6,105 nucleotides of DNA from Spartobacteria bacterium UBA6821 (GTDB lineage: Bacteria > Verrucomicrobiota > Verrucomicrobiia > Chthoniobacterales > UBA6821), in the NCBI GenBank assembly GCA_002452515.1, contig DKEN01000050.1, positions 1 to 6,105 of the forward strand, read 5' to 3'. The stretch's first letter is position 1. The number at the start of each line of letters is the position of its first letter. This document shows, piece after piece, positions 1 through 5,576 of the stretch. Under the pieces are notes generated by a model. The model did not search any database. It was not told the origin of the DNA and saw only the letters and a list, made by a program, of their open reading frames with translations. The translations under genes and the position numbers were made by a program.

Positions 1-4
1 TTTT

Positions 5-25
5 AGTCCGTTAAGCATTCGGACT
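5..25. other. Small hairpin upstream of the kinase gene
   Basis: An inverted repeat, AGTCCG (5-10) and CGGACT (20-25), has a 9-base loop. It lies at the left edge, before the kinase start. The bases after it are TGTTATC rather than a T run, and on the other strand it is followed by AAAA, so it is not a canonical intrinsic terminator in either direction. It may be the remnant end of an upstream transcript or a leader structure. The stem is short enough to be chance. Confidence 0.25.
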
Positions 26-42
26 TGTTATCAGAGTGGGCC

Positions 43-48
43 GGGGGA
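43..48 (+). promoter_or_regulatory. Purine-rich ribosome binding site candidate deciding the kinase start
   Basis: GGGGGA ends 11 bases before the ATG at 60. It is the only purine-rich stretch near a start codon of this reading frame. The alternative GTG at 36 has nothing similar upstream, and an in-frame TAA at 12-14 closes the frame. The spacing is a little long, so the assignment is moderate. Confidence 0.45.
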
Positions 49-59
49 TACTGATTAGT

Positions 60-1997
60 ATGTTCCCTCCAATTGCACGTCAGGCTGAGGACTGGGAAAG
101 CTGGCTGGGTGTGAATGGAAAGTGCCGCTGGGTCAGTCCCTCGGTCACCAAACTTACGGGTTATACTCCCGGGGAAATCATGGCGATGCCCCACTTCGCT
201 CCAGCAATGATTCTCTCGGATGACAGGGAGGCTGTGGTTGCCCAGCTCCGTACCGCCGCCTCCGGGACCTCGGGGCCGGACCATGGCTCTCTGGAGTTCC
301 GATGCCTGCGCAAGGATGGCTCTTCCTACTGGCTCAATCTTACTTGGGAACGAATCGTTGACGCACACGGCCTCTCCCTGGGCATTCGCACCAAGGCAAG
401 TGACATCAACGACCGCAAGTTTCTTGAAGATCAAAACCGTCTCGCTGCCGTTGCCCTGAATGCGATTTCACAGGGCGTCATTATCACGGATGCCCAGAAC
501 CAGATAGTTTCGGTCAATGATGCCTTCTCCACGATCACAGGCTACAGCAAGGCAGAAATCATTGGCGGAGATTTCAAGTTCCTCCAGGGACCGGAAACCG
601 ATCCAGTCACCGCCGAGGAAATTCTTTCGGCACGGCGCAATCAGGTCGAGTTCAAGGGCAAAATTGTCAACTACCGGAAGGATGGCACCACGTTTTGGAA
701 TGACATTTCCATCGTTCCCATCATGGATCAGTATGGTGCAGTTTCCGGATTTGTCACCATCACCCGGGATGTCACGGAGGCTCACGAAAGGGAAATAGAA
801 CTCCGCGAGACAGCTTTGCGGGCATTGGCAGCCGATCGGACGAAGCGTGAATTCCTTGGCATGATCAGCCATGAACTGCGCACTCCTTTGAATGCCATCA
901 TTAGCATTTCCGATCTTTTGCTCAAAGAGCACAAACTTCCTCCCGGGACACACGATCAAATCCGCCTGATACAAGGCGGCGGGGAGGGACTGTTGCGGAT
1001 CGTGAATGACATTCTCGATTACAGCAAAATCGAGGGCGGCGGGGTGCAACTTCAGCACATTCCTTTTTCCGTGTCAGATCTTGCATGGCGCGCGGTTCGT
1101 TTCATCGAAGCCGAGGCAAAGGCCAAGTCGCTCGAACTCGCCGTGGTCATCGGGGATAATGTCCCGGGGACTGTGCGTGGTGATCCGGACAGAATCCAGC
1201 AGGTATTGCTGAATCTGTTGCGCAATGCCGTGAACTACACTGCGTCCGGGAGCATCACCCTCGGCATTGAGATCGTCCTCGATGGATCGCACGCAGGGCG
1301 ACTCCGCTTCTCCGTGACAGATACGGGATGCGGTATTTCCAAGGAATTTCACAAGACAATTTTCCAACCCTTCACCCAGATTCACAAAGACGCCTCGCAG
1401 AAGTTTGCTGGAATCGGGATCGGTCTCTCGATTTCCAAACAGCTTGTTGAAAAAATGGGCTCCCTCCTTTCGGTGGAAAGCGAGTCTGGAAAAGGAAGTG
1501 TTTTTTCCTTTGATATCCTTCTCCCCACGACCTCTTCGATAGAACCCACTCATCGAGGTGATGAACTTGATCTGGGGGCACTCAACAAGACCTTCGCCAA
1601 GCGGTTCCCGCTGAGGATCATGGCCGTCGAGGACAATATCATCAATCTGAAGGTACTGATCCGCATTCTGGAAAATCTCGGCTATGACGATGTCCTCTCC
1701 GCGACAAGCGGTGAAAGCGCCCTGACCTTCGCTCATCACGAAAAGATTGATCTGATTTTTATGGATCTTCACATGCCGGGCATCGACGGCATTGAGACGA
1801 CGCTCGTGATCCGTTCACTGGAACAGAAAAATCCCGATGCTCCTACGAAGAAGATCATTGCTTTGACGGCCAATCTGAGTCCCTCCGTGCGCAAGCAGTG
1901 TTTCGATGCCGGGATGAATTTGTATATCGCAAAGCCCTTTAACACGCGTTCGCTTGCCGAGGGGATTGCCATCAGCCAACAAAATCGGAGCTCTTAG
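60..1997 (+). CDS. Soluble hybrid sensor histidine kinase: PAS, LOV-like PAS, HisKA, HATPase, receiver
   Basis: Two-component hybrid kinase of 645 residues that should autophosphorylate on His and pass the phosphate to its own receiver Asp. No signal peptide or membrane span is visible, so it probably senses a cytoplasmic cue. Domains in order: PAS about 10-115; a second PAS about 130-245 with LOV signatures (FLQGPETD, NYRKDG, FWN) but Phe172 where LOV proteins have the flavin-adduct Cys; short linker helix; HisKA with SHELRTPLNAI, phospho-His271; HATPase with N-box Asn389, G1 box DTGCGIS from 421 and G2 box GIGIGL from 451; receiver about 520-640 with acidic pair Glu524-Asp525, phosphoacceptor Asp569 (MDLHMPG), Thr603 and Lys625. 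There is no HPt domain, so a separate phosphotransfer partner or a purely local output is likely. ATG 60 is preferred to GTG 36 because of the GGGGGA upstream. The cognate signal and target are not visible here; neighbours look unrelated. Confidence 0.93.
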   Translation: MFPPIARQAEDWESWLGVNGKCRWVSPSVTKLTGYTPGEIMAMPHFAPAMILSDDREAVVAQLRTAASGTSGPDHGSLEFRCLRKDGSSYWLNLTWERIVDAHGLSLGIRTKASDINDRKFLEDQNRLAAVALNAISQGVIITDAQNQIVSVNDAFSTITGYSKAEIIGGDFKFLQGPETDPVTAEEILSARRNQVEFKGKIVNYRKDGTTFWNDISIVPIMDQYGAVSGFVTITRDVTEAHEREIELRETALRALAADRTKREFLGMISHELRTPLNAIISISDLLLKEHKLPPGTHDQIRLIQGGGEGLLRIVNDILDYSKIEGGGVQLQHIPFSVSDLAWRAVRFIEAEAKAKSLELAVVIGDNVPGTVRGDPDRIQQVLLNLLRNAVNYTASGSITLGIEIVLDGSHAGRLRFSVTDTGCGISKEFHKTIFQPFTQIHKDASQKFAGIGIGLSISKQLVEKMGSLLSVESESGKGSVFSFDILLPTTSSIEPTHRGDELDLGALNKTFAKRFPLRIMAVEDNIINLKVLIRILENLGYDDVLSATSGESALTFAHHEKIDLIFMDLHMPGIDGIETTLVIRSLEQKNPDAPTKKIIALTANLSPSVRKQCFDAGMNLYIAKPFNTRSLAEGIAISQQNRSS

Positions 1998-2002
1998 ACA
2001 TC

Positions 2003-2056
2003 GCCCTCCGGGCTGACCGCTCCGTTTTGGGACTAAGCGGTGCCAAATACCTTGGC
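2003..2056 (+). terminator. Cluster of three small hairpins after the kinase stop, possible transcription end
   Basis: Just after the kinase stop lie three consecutive inverted repeats: GCCC/GGGC (2003-2006 and 2010-2013, 3-base loop), ACCGCT/AGCGGT (2016-2021 and 2036-2041), and GCCAA/TTGGC (2042-2046 and 2052-2056, 5-base loop). None is followed by a T run, so this is not a textbook intrinsic terminator. It could be a 3' UTR structure that blocks exonucleases, or a Rho-dependent end. The rest of the gap up to the tRNA shows no gene. Confidence 0.3.
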
Positions 2057-2122
2057 GCGGAACTGGCCTCTATCGCCTTCACGGAAAGTAGGGGTTTTCA
2101 CCATGCGTCGCCTTGCGTATCA

Positions 2123-2152
2123 TTGACCTTTCCATAAAAAGGGAGATATCTC
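2123..2152 (+). promoter_or_regulatory. Possible promoter of tRNA-Arg
   Basis: TTGACC (2123-2128) matches a sigma-70 type -35 box in five of six positions. The best -10 candidates nearby, TATCTC (2147-2152, 18-base spacing) or GATATC (2145-2150, 16-base spacing), match only three of six. The placement fits transcription starting just before the mature tRNA 5' end at 2166. The weak -10 keeps confidence low. Confidence 0.35.
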
Positions 2153-2165
2153 TTTCAACCATTTT

Positions 2166-2241
2166 GCGCCCGTAGCTCAGGGGATAGAGCAGGGGTTTTC
2201 TAAACCCTTGGTCGCAGGTTCGAATCCTGCCGGGCGTACCA
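2166..2241 (+). tRNA. tRNA-Arg, anticodon TCT (UCU)
   Basis: Complete 76-base cloverleaf reading AGA and AGG arginine codons. Acceptor stem 2166-2172 pairs with 2231-2237, the first pair being G-U. The D stem is GCTC/GAGC (2175-2178, 2187-2190). The anticodon stem is GGGGT/ACCCT (2192-2196, 2204-2208) around a 7-base loop with T33 and anticodon TCT at 2199-2201. The variable loop is TGGTC. The T stem is GCAGG/CCTGC (2214-2218, 2226-2230) with TTCGAAT in the loop. Discriminator A is at 2238 and the CCA end (2239-2241) is encoded in the DNA. No intron or mismatch suggests a pseudogene. It precedes the WalJ-type hydrolase gene by 67 bases on the same strand, so read-through or co-transcription with processing is possible. 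Confidence 0.98.
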
Positions 2242-2286
2242 TTCTTCATTCGAGTGATGCGGATCAAAAAGTCTGGTGGTGAGTCC

Positions 2287-2299
2287 CTGCGAGCCGCAG
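2287..2299 (+). other. Perfect short hairpin 9 bases before the hydrolase start codon
   Basis: CTGCG (2287-2291), loop AGC, CGCAG (2295-2299) make a perfect 5-pair stem with a 3-base loop. It lies in the 67-base spacer between the tRNA and the ATG at 2309, about where a Shine-Dalgarno would sit. No T run follows, so it is not an obvious terminator for the tRNA. It could influence processing or translation of a read-through transcript, or be chance. Confidence 0.3.
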
Positions 2300-2308
2300 A
2301 ATCTGACG

Positions 2309-3082
2309 ATGCTTGAGATCACGATTCTGGCCAGCGGCAGCAACGGAAATGCCGCATTGGTAAGAACCGAAACGGCTTCCTTCCTTGTCGATGCGGGTCT
2401 CAGCACCAAGGAGCTGACCCTGCGCCTCGCAAGCTGTGGTGTGGAACCGCGCGATCTGACGGCGATCCTGATCACCCATGAACACGGGGATCATTCGCGC
2501 GGGTTGGCCCAATGGGCAAAGCGTCATGCCACACCGGTCTATTGCAACAGGCAGACGGCGGCCATTCTGCGGGACAAAGTCGTTGATTTCGGTGGCTGGA
2601 AGATTTTCGAAACCGGCGCTGAATTCGTCCTAGAGGGAACAACGATCCGATCTTTCCTGGTCCCGCACGATGCCGTGGAGCCGGTCGGATTTGTCATCCG
2701 ATCACGCGGGCGTTCTTTTGGATTCCTGACGGATCTCGGCCATGCCACCACGCTGGTGACTGAATCACTTCGTGGTGTCGAGGGACTCCTGATCGAAACG
2801 AACTACGACGAAGAACTCCTTCAGCAGGACACCAAGCGACCTTGGGCAATCAAACAGCGCATCCAGTCACGCCACGGTCATCTCTCAAATGCAGCGGCGG
2901 CGGAAACTGTCGCCCAGATTCACCACGACGGACTTGCCCACCTGCTCCTCGGCCATTTGAGCCGTGACTGCAATCGGGAAGATCTCGCTTTGGCAGCAAT
3001 GAAAAAGGCGCTCGACGGCAGCTCCACGGAAATCTTCTGCGCTACCCAGGAAACCATCTCCCCAAGTATTAGATTAGCGTAG
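2309..3082 (+). CDS. WalJ/YycJ-type metallo-beta-lactamase-fold hydrolase
   Basis: A 257-residue cytoplasmic metallo-hydrolase, complete for the YycJ/WalJ family (about 260 residues). The family start ASGSNGN is at 8-14. The metal motif THEHGDH has His57, His59, Asp61 and His62. His120 (VPHDAVEP) and Asp142 (FLTDLGH) are likely further metal ligands. Family blocks ETNYD (163-167), GHLSN (190-194) and LGHLSRDCN (214-222) follow. Relatives bind two metals. The Firmicutes member has been linked to DNA repair and cell-cycle coordination with the WalRK system, and 5' exonuclease activity has been proposed. I infer a nuclease-like phosphodiesterase here, but the substrate is not readable from sequence. 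ATG 2309 is chosen because homologues begin a few residues before the SGSxGN motif; a GTG at 2276 would add 11 residues. No clear Shine-Dalgarno precedes either. The tRNA lies upstream, and the 3' end overlaps the convergent DUF2752 gene by 9 bases. Confidence 0.92.
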   Translation: MLEITILASGSNGNAALVRTETASFLVDAGLSTKELTLRLASCGVEPRDLTAILITHEHGDHSRGLAQWAKRHATPVYCNRQTAAILRDKVVDFGGWKIFETGAEFVLEGTTIRSFLVPHDAVEPVGFVIRSRGRSFGFLTDLGHATTLVTESLRGVEGLLIETNYDEELLQQDTKRPWAIKQRIQSRHGHLSNAAAAETVAQIHHDGLAHLLLGHLSRDCNREDLALAAMKKALDGSSTEIFCATQETISPSIRLA

Positions 3083-3511
3083 TGCAAGGATAAATTGCTC
3101 GTGCCAAATAAGATAAGCCCAGTTTACTGCTATCAGTAATCCGCAGCCGAGAGAGAGCATGCTCGCTTTATTCGGCGGGAGATTCTCCCATCGGAGGCGT
3201 GGCAATCTTGCGGTGATAACAATCACGGCATAAAGGAGATAGACTACTAATCCTAGTATAATAAGCATCCCGAGCGGATTGAAGAAAAAGGCGGTGATGG
3301 GATCGCCATGAAGCAGGCACCGCATCCCACGCGTCATCCCACAAGTCGGGCAGGGAATCCCAGTCAAGGCATGAAACGGACAAAGCGGTGTAGGCAGTCC
3401 GGCACAGATCCAACACGCTGATAACAAGAACGTTAAAACAAGTATAAAGCCCCAGAGAAGTTCGGGATCCCGTTCACCGGGAATCAGGGGACGCCAGTGA
3501 AATTTGATCAA
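3074..3511 (-). CDS. DUF2752 family small membrane protein
   Basis: A 145-residue membrane protein of the DUF2752 family, function unknown. About three hydrophobic helices are seen, at roughly 19-38, 80-100 and 117-136. Between the first two lies the family hallmark: Cys44-Pro, then LTGIPCPTCGMTR (49-61) with Cys54 and Cys57, followed by LLHGD (66-70) and a conserved Asn-Pro (78-79). The CPxCG pattern could bind metal or do thiol chemistry; that is inference. The start is the rare codon TTG at 3511, because AGGAA lies 6 bases upstream. An earlier TTG at 3583 would overlap the preceding gene by 53 bases. It follows the GYF_2-Yip1 gene after 19 bases, so the two are probably co-transcribed. By hand count its GC is near 52%, a little below its neighbours. 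Its stop lies inside the end of the convergent hydrolase gene. Confidence 0.87.
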   Translation of the reverse strand: MIKFHWRPLIPGERDPELLWGFILVLTFLLSACWICAGLPTPLCPFHALTGIPCPTCGMTRGMRCLLHGDPITAFFFNPLGMLIILGLVVYLLYAVIVITARLPRLRWENLPPNKASMLSLGCGLLIAVNWAYLIWHEQFILALR

Positions 3512-3517
3512 AGCCGG

Positions 3518-3522
3518 TTCCT
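3518..3522 (-). promoter_or_regulatory. Shine-Dalgarno AGGAA that supports a TTG start
   Basis: On the minus strand AGGAA is followed by six bases and then TTG (3511-3509). This is the clearest Shine-Dalgarno in the window. It lies in the 19-base gap after the stop of the GYF_2-Yip1 gene and decides the DUF2752 start. A second AAGGAAG lies a little further upstream (3530-3524) at a less favourable distance. Confidence 0.6.
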
Positions 3523-3530
3523 GCTTCCTT

Positions 3531-4406
3531 TTAATGCCCCAGTTTGCTGAGATCGGCAAAGCTGATCCCGGCTGCCACACCAACCATCAGAAACAGACCG
3601 CAACAGAGAATTCCCGGCAGTAGGAAGGCGAGCGCAGCCTTCCACCCACTGATCTCCTGGGTCTTCATGAGCCCGATGATGATGGTGTAAACGCCCCAGA
3701 CAATCGCCATTAACCCACCGCAGAGAGGCAGAAAATTGAAAACCGCGGCACTGGCCTGTGCATAGCAAATGACGCGGAAGGTGGTTTCAAAGGGGCGATT
3801 CGCCCCACCCAAAAGTTTCAGCGAGAGATGCGTGAGTCCAGAGCCGAGGAAGGCGGTTACGGTATAAAGTGCAGGCGAGAGAAGGATCGTTCCGAGCAGG
3901 GTGTAGCTCAGCATGTTTTTGGGCATGTGCTGAACCTGAGCGGGCAGCGTTCCCGATTGCAGGGAGAACGAAAGGATCTGATAGAACACGGAAACCGCAT
4001 AGCTCGCGCAGCTGAGGATGACAAAGTAGAGCAACGGATTCGTCAGCCCTCCCTCGCGCTTCATCCGGGCAAAGGTTTCGCCGGGACGCATCAGCACGGC
4101 ACTTACCGTTCGCGAAAGAGCGGGGAAGAAGCCCAGCGTCTCCCTTTCTTCCCATGCTGGTTCGGTTCCTTCTCCGATGACTTCTTCAAGTGCAGGAGTT
4201 GCCGCTTCTGCTTCGGTTAGCGGCGGAGGCGGCGTATCAAGGCCCCAGAGCGGAGCCATTTCACTCAATGGCTTCCAGGTGTCCATTCCGACGCGCCAGA
4301 CGAGATCCTTCGCCGCGAAACGTCCCGTGCGAATCCCCTCGCGGATTTCCTCCTCGCCAAAGGAGCCAAGTGTCTGCTGATTGCGCGCGATATGGATAGT
4401 AGCCAT
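3531..4406 (-). CDS. GYF_2 (DUF4339) - Yip1 domain membrane protein
   Basis: A 291-residue protein with a cytosolic N-terminal GYF_2 domain (about 3-52; LGSFGEEEI, then a DLVWRVGMDTWKPLSE block typical of the family), a Pro/Glu-rich linker (about 56-90), and a Yip1-type membrane domain (about 100-282). Hydrophobic segments are near 124-146, 168-190, 215-247 (probably two helices) and 257-282. GYF domains bind proline-rich peptides in eukaryotes; bacterial GYF_2 modules are thought to be peptide or protein docking modules fused to varied membrane domains. Yip1 domains are linked to membrane trafficking in eukaryotes, but bacterial roles are unknown, so no function is assigned. The ATG at 4406 gives the expected GYF_2 start. 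Instead of a Shine-Dalgarno, heptanucleotide repeats abut the ATG. The DUF2752 gene lies directly downstream, and the pair reads like a small envelope operon. It is divergent from purU. Confidence 0.9.
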   Translation of the reverse strand: MATIHIARNQQTLGSFGEEEIREGIRTGRFAAKDLVWRVGMDTWKPLSEMAPLWGLDTPPPPLTEAEAATPALEEVIGEGTEPAWEERETLGFFPALSRTVSAVLMRPGETFARMKREGGLTNPLLYFVILSCASYAVSVFYQILSFSLQSGTLPAQVQHMPKNMLSYTLLGTILLSPALYTVTAFLGSGLTHLSLKLLGGANRPFETTFRVICYAQASAAVFNFLPLCGGLMAIVWGVYTIIIGLMKTQEISGWKAALAFLLPGILCCGLFLMVGVAAGISFADLSKLGH

Positions 4407-4448
4407 GGAACAAGGATGAATTATGAAGGACGAATTATGAAGGAATAT
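4407..4448 (-). repeat. Degenerate heptanucleotide repeats forming the leader of the GYF_2-Yip1 gene
   Basis: Read on the minus strand toward the ATG, the 42 bases split into six 7-base units in exact register with the start codon: ATATTCC (4448-4442), then TTCATAA (4441-4435), TTCGTCC (4434-4428), a second TTCATAA (4427-4421), TTCATCC (4420-4414) and TTGTTCC (4413-4407). The middle four fit TTCRTMM. Seen on the plus strand the same array includes a 13-base direct repeat with 14-base period (4418-4430 and 4432-4444). No Shine-Dalgarno is present. The function is unknown. Confidence 0.75.
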
Positions 4449-4462
4449 CAGCTAAGGAAGAA

Positions 4463-4477
4463 TGTCTACCTAAGACA
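4463..4477. promoter_or_regulatory. Inverted repeat in the divergent region, possible operator
   Basis: TGTCT (4463-4467) and AGACA (4473-4477) are perfect 5-base arms around a 5-base centre. The site lies between the divergent GYF_2-Yip1 and purU genes, where a regulator could act on either. Promoter boxes are not clear around it. Arms this short can occur by chance. Confidence 0.3.
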
Positions 4478-4492
4478 AAGAAGATTTCATCG

Positions 4493-4507
4493 GCGTTTTC
4501 CCAACGC
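4493..4507. promoter_or_regulatory. Second inverted repeat in the divergent region, possible operator or hairpin
   Basis: GCGTT (4493-4497) and AACGC (4503-4507) are perfect 5-base arms with a TTCCC centre. The geometry is the same (5-5-5) as the repeat at 4463-4477, but the arms differ in sequence, so one shared protein is not implied. It ends five bases before the purU leader repeats. Confidence 0.3.
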
Positions 4508-4511
4508 TTGA

Positions 4512-4553
4512 TTCTGCTTTCATCATTCATCTCTCCTCCTTCATCCTTTTGGA
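4512..4553 (+). repeat. Degenerate heptanucleotide repeats forming the purU leader
   Basis: The 42 bases before the purU ATG divide into six 7-base units in register with the start codon: TTCTGCT (4512-4518), TTCATCA (4519-4525), TTCATCT (4526-4532), CTCCTCC (4533-4539), TTCATCC (4540-4546) and TTTTGGA (4547-4553). The tract is strongly pyrimidine-rich and has no Shine-Dalgarno; its CCTCC resembles the 16S anti-SD itself rather than its target. The second-to-last unit, TTCATCC, is identical to the second-to-last unit of the divergent gene's leader. Confidence 0.7.
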
Positions 4554-5420
4554 ATGTCTCCGCCAACCACCCTGCTTCTGACGCTCGACTGCCCCGACAG
4601 GGTCGGGTTGCTGGCACGGATCACCGGGTTCATTGCCGAGCAGCGGGGAAATTTCACCGAAGTGAACCAGTACACAGATGGTATCAGCAATTGGTTTCTC
4701 GCACGATTTGCCTTTGAAATTCCTACCACGTCCACACTCGAGTCAGTTCGCCGGGATTTTGCCGTGATTGCCGAGGAGTTGGGAGCGCGCTGGGAATTGC
4801 GGGATCGGGCGAAACCACTGAGGACGGTACTGCTTGTCAGCAAGCAGGATCATTGCCTGGCCGATCTTCTCTGGCGGTGGCGCTCCCATGAGTTGACCAT
4901 CGAAATTCCACTGGTGATTTCCAATCACGACGATCTGCGCTCGAGCGTCGAAAAGGAGGGGCTTCCCTTCGTCCATCTTCCGATCGAAGGGAATGCCGCC
5001 GAAAAAGAAGGGTGCTTCCGACGCCTAGCCGATGTCCTGAGTGAAGCGGGTGCGGAGCTGATCGTTCTCTGCCGTTACATGCAGGTCTTTCCTGGCTGGC
5101 TCTGCGCGCAATATCCGAATGCCGTCATCAACATCCATCACTCTCTCCTCCCTTCCTTTGCCGGAGCCGATCCTTACCGGCGCGCCTATGACAGGGGTGT
5201 GAAGCTGATCGGGGCGACCTGCCACTACGCAACCGAGGAGCTTGATGCTGGGCCGATCATTCATCAGGAAGTGATCAAGGCAGAACACTTCCACACGCCG
5301 GACGACCTCCGCAGGCTCGGACGCGACTGCGAGAAGCTGGCCCTCGCGCGCGGCGTGCGCTTCCATGTCGAGGATCGCATTGTGGTGCACGGCTCACGGG
5401 CTATTGTTTTCGGAGACTGA
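4554..5420 (+). CDS. purU: Formyltetrahydrofolate deformylase PurU
   Basis: Hydrolyses 10-formyl-tetrahydrofolate to tetrahydrofolate and formate in the cytoplasm, balancing the one-carbon pool and supplying formate for PurT-type purine synthesis. The 288-residue length is normal for PurU. An N-terminal ACT domain (about 7-85; LDCPDRVGLLARITGFIAEQ) is the likely regulatory site; in Escherichia coli PurU responds to methionine and glycine. The catalytic formyltransferase-like domain begins near 90 with SKQDHCLADLLWRW (96-109) and carries CRYMQVFP (173-180), INIHHSLLPSF (192-202) and ATCHYATEELDAGPII (221-236). Asn193, His195 and Asp231 match the catalytic triad of the glycinamide ribonucleotide formyltransferase family. 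The ACT domain and the PurU-specific motifs separate it from PurN. Start ATG 4554 gives the usual N terminus. No Shine-Dalgarno is seen; heptad repeats abut the ATG. Neighbouring genes are not in the same pathway. Confidence 0.96.
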   Translation: MSPPTTLLLTLDCPDRVGLLARITGFIAEQRGNFTEVNQYTDGISNWFLARFAFEIPTTSTLESVRRDFAVIAEELGARWELRDRAKPLRTVLLVSKQDHCLADLLWRWRSHELTIEIPLVISNHDDLRSSVEKEGLPFVHLPIEGNAAEKEGCFRRLADVLSEAGAELIVLCRYMQVFPGWLCAQYPNAVINIHHSLLPSFAGADPYRRAYDRGVKLIGATCHYATEELDAGPIIHQEVIKAEHFHTPDDLRRLGRDCEKLALARGVRFHVEDRIVVHGSRAIVFGD

Positions 5421-5428
5421 GAGGGGGG

Positions 5429-5566
5429 AAAAGCTGAAATGCCGAGGGTGCGGATCAGGACTGAAGACTTTTAGATCGGCTGGCGAATGAACTGCGGGCA
5501 TTCTCTTCGGATGGAGAGTTCACTCCTGTCAGTTTTTCAGCTTTCAACTTTCAGCTTTCAGCTTTT
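5429..5566. repeat. Eleven-base inverted repeat bracketing the purU-ABC intergenic region
   Basis: An 11-base arm at 5429-5439 (AAAAGCTGAAA), nine bases after the purU stop, is the exact reverse complement of 5556-5566 (TTTCAGCTTTT), which lies in the heptad array before the ABC gene. In the same way GGGGAAAAG (5425-5433) is complementary to CTTTTCCCC (5569-5577). A purU read-through transcript could therefore fold its 3' end onto the ABC leader. The roughly 115 bases between the arms hold a further weak inverted repeat (TGAACT 5488-5493, AGTTCA 5517-5522) and no convincing gene. No canonical terminator with a T run is present apart from the T-rich heptad tract itself. Confidence 0.45.
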
Positions 5567-5576
5567 TTCTTTTCCC
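5535..5576 (+). repeat. TTTCAGC heptanucleotide array upstream of the ABC ATPase gene
   Basis: Four tandem heptads, TTTCAGC (5535-5541), TTTCAAC (5542-5548), TTTCAGC (5549-5555) and TTTCAGC (5556-5562), grade into the T-rich units TTTTTTC (5563-5569) and TTTTCCC (5570-5576). Five bases then lead to the ATG at 5582. The tract is almost purely pyrimidine apart from single purines at two positions of each unit, and no Shine-Dalgarno follows. The repeat period matches the two other leaders in the window, while the unit sequence differs. Confidence 0.8.

Noticed and set aside
36..59. Upstream GTG start for the kinase
   Set aside because: It would add eight residues, with no ribosome binding site before it. 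The ATG at 60 has GGGGGA upstream.
468..1772. Long minus-strand frames opposite the kinase gene (468-1058 and 1074-1772)
   Set aside because: No recognisable domain, and they lie fully opposite well-conserved PAS, HATPase and receiver motifs.
2090..2200. Ten-base match AGGGGTTTTC at 2090-2099 and in the tRNA anticodon arm (2191-2200)
   Set aside because: The match does not extend and has no structural context; it is most likely chance or low complexity.
2166..2241. tRNA as an integration site for a mobile element
   Set aside because: No repeat of the tRNA 3' end and no integrase or phage gene appear in the window.
2079..2475. Minus-strand open frames antisense to the tRNA, with peptides such as RIRTCDQGF and LLYPLSYGR, and ARQDSNLRPRV
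   Set aside because: These are the familiar spurious peptides produced by translating the reverse complement of tRNA genes. The tRNA cloverleaf is complete and explains the sequence.
3828..4220. Plus-strand frame of 130 codons opposite the GYF_2-Yip1 gene
   Set aside because: Low-complexity, charged translation without a domain, lying opposite a gene with clear GYF_2 and membrane segments.
4407..4553. Heptad arrays as a CRISPR array
   Set aside because: Units are 7 bases with no unique spacers of 30-40 bases and no cas genes nearby.
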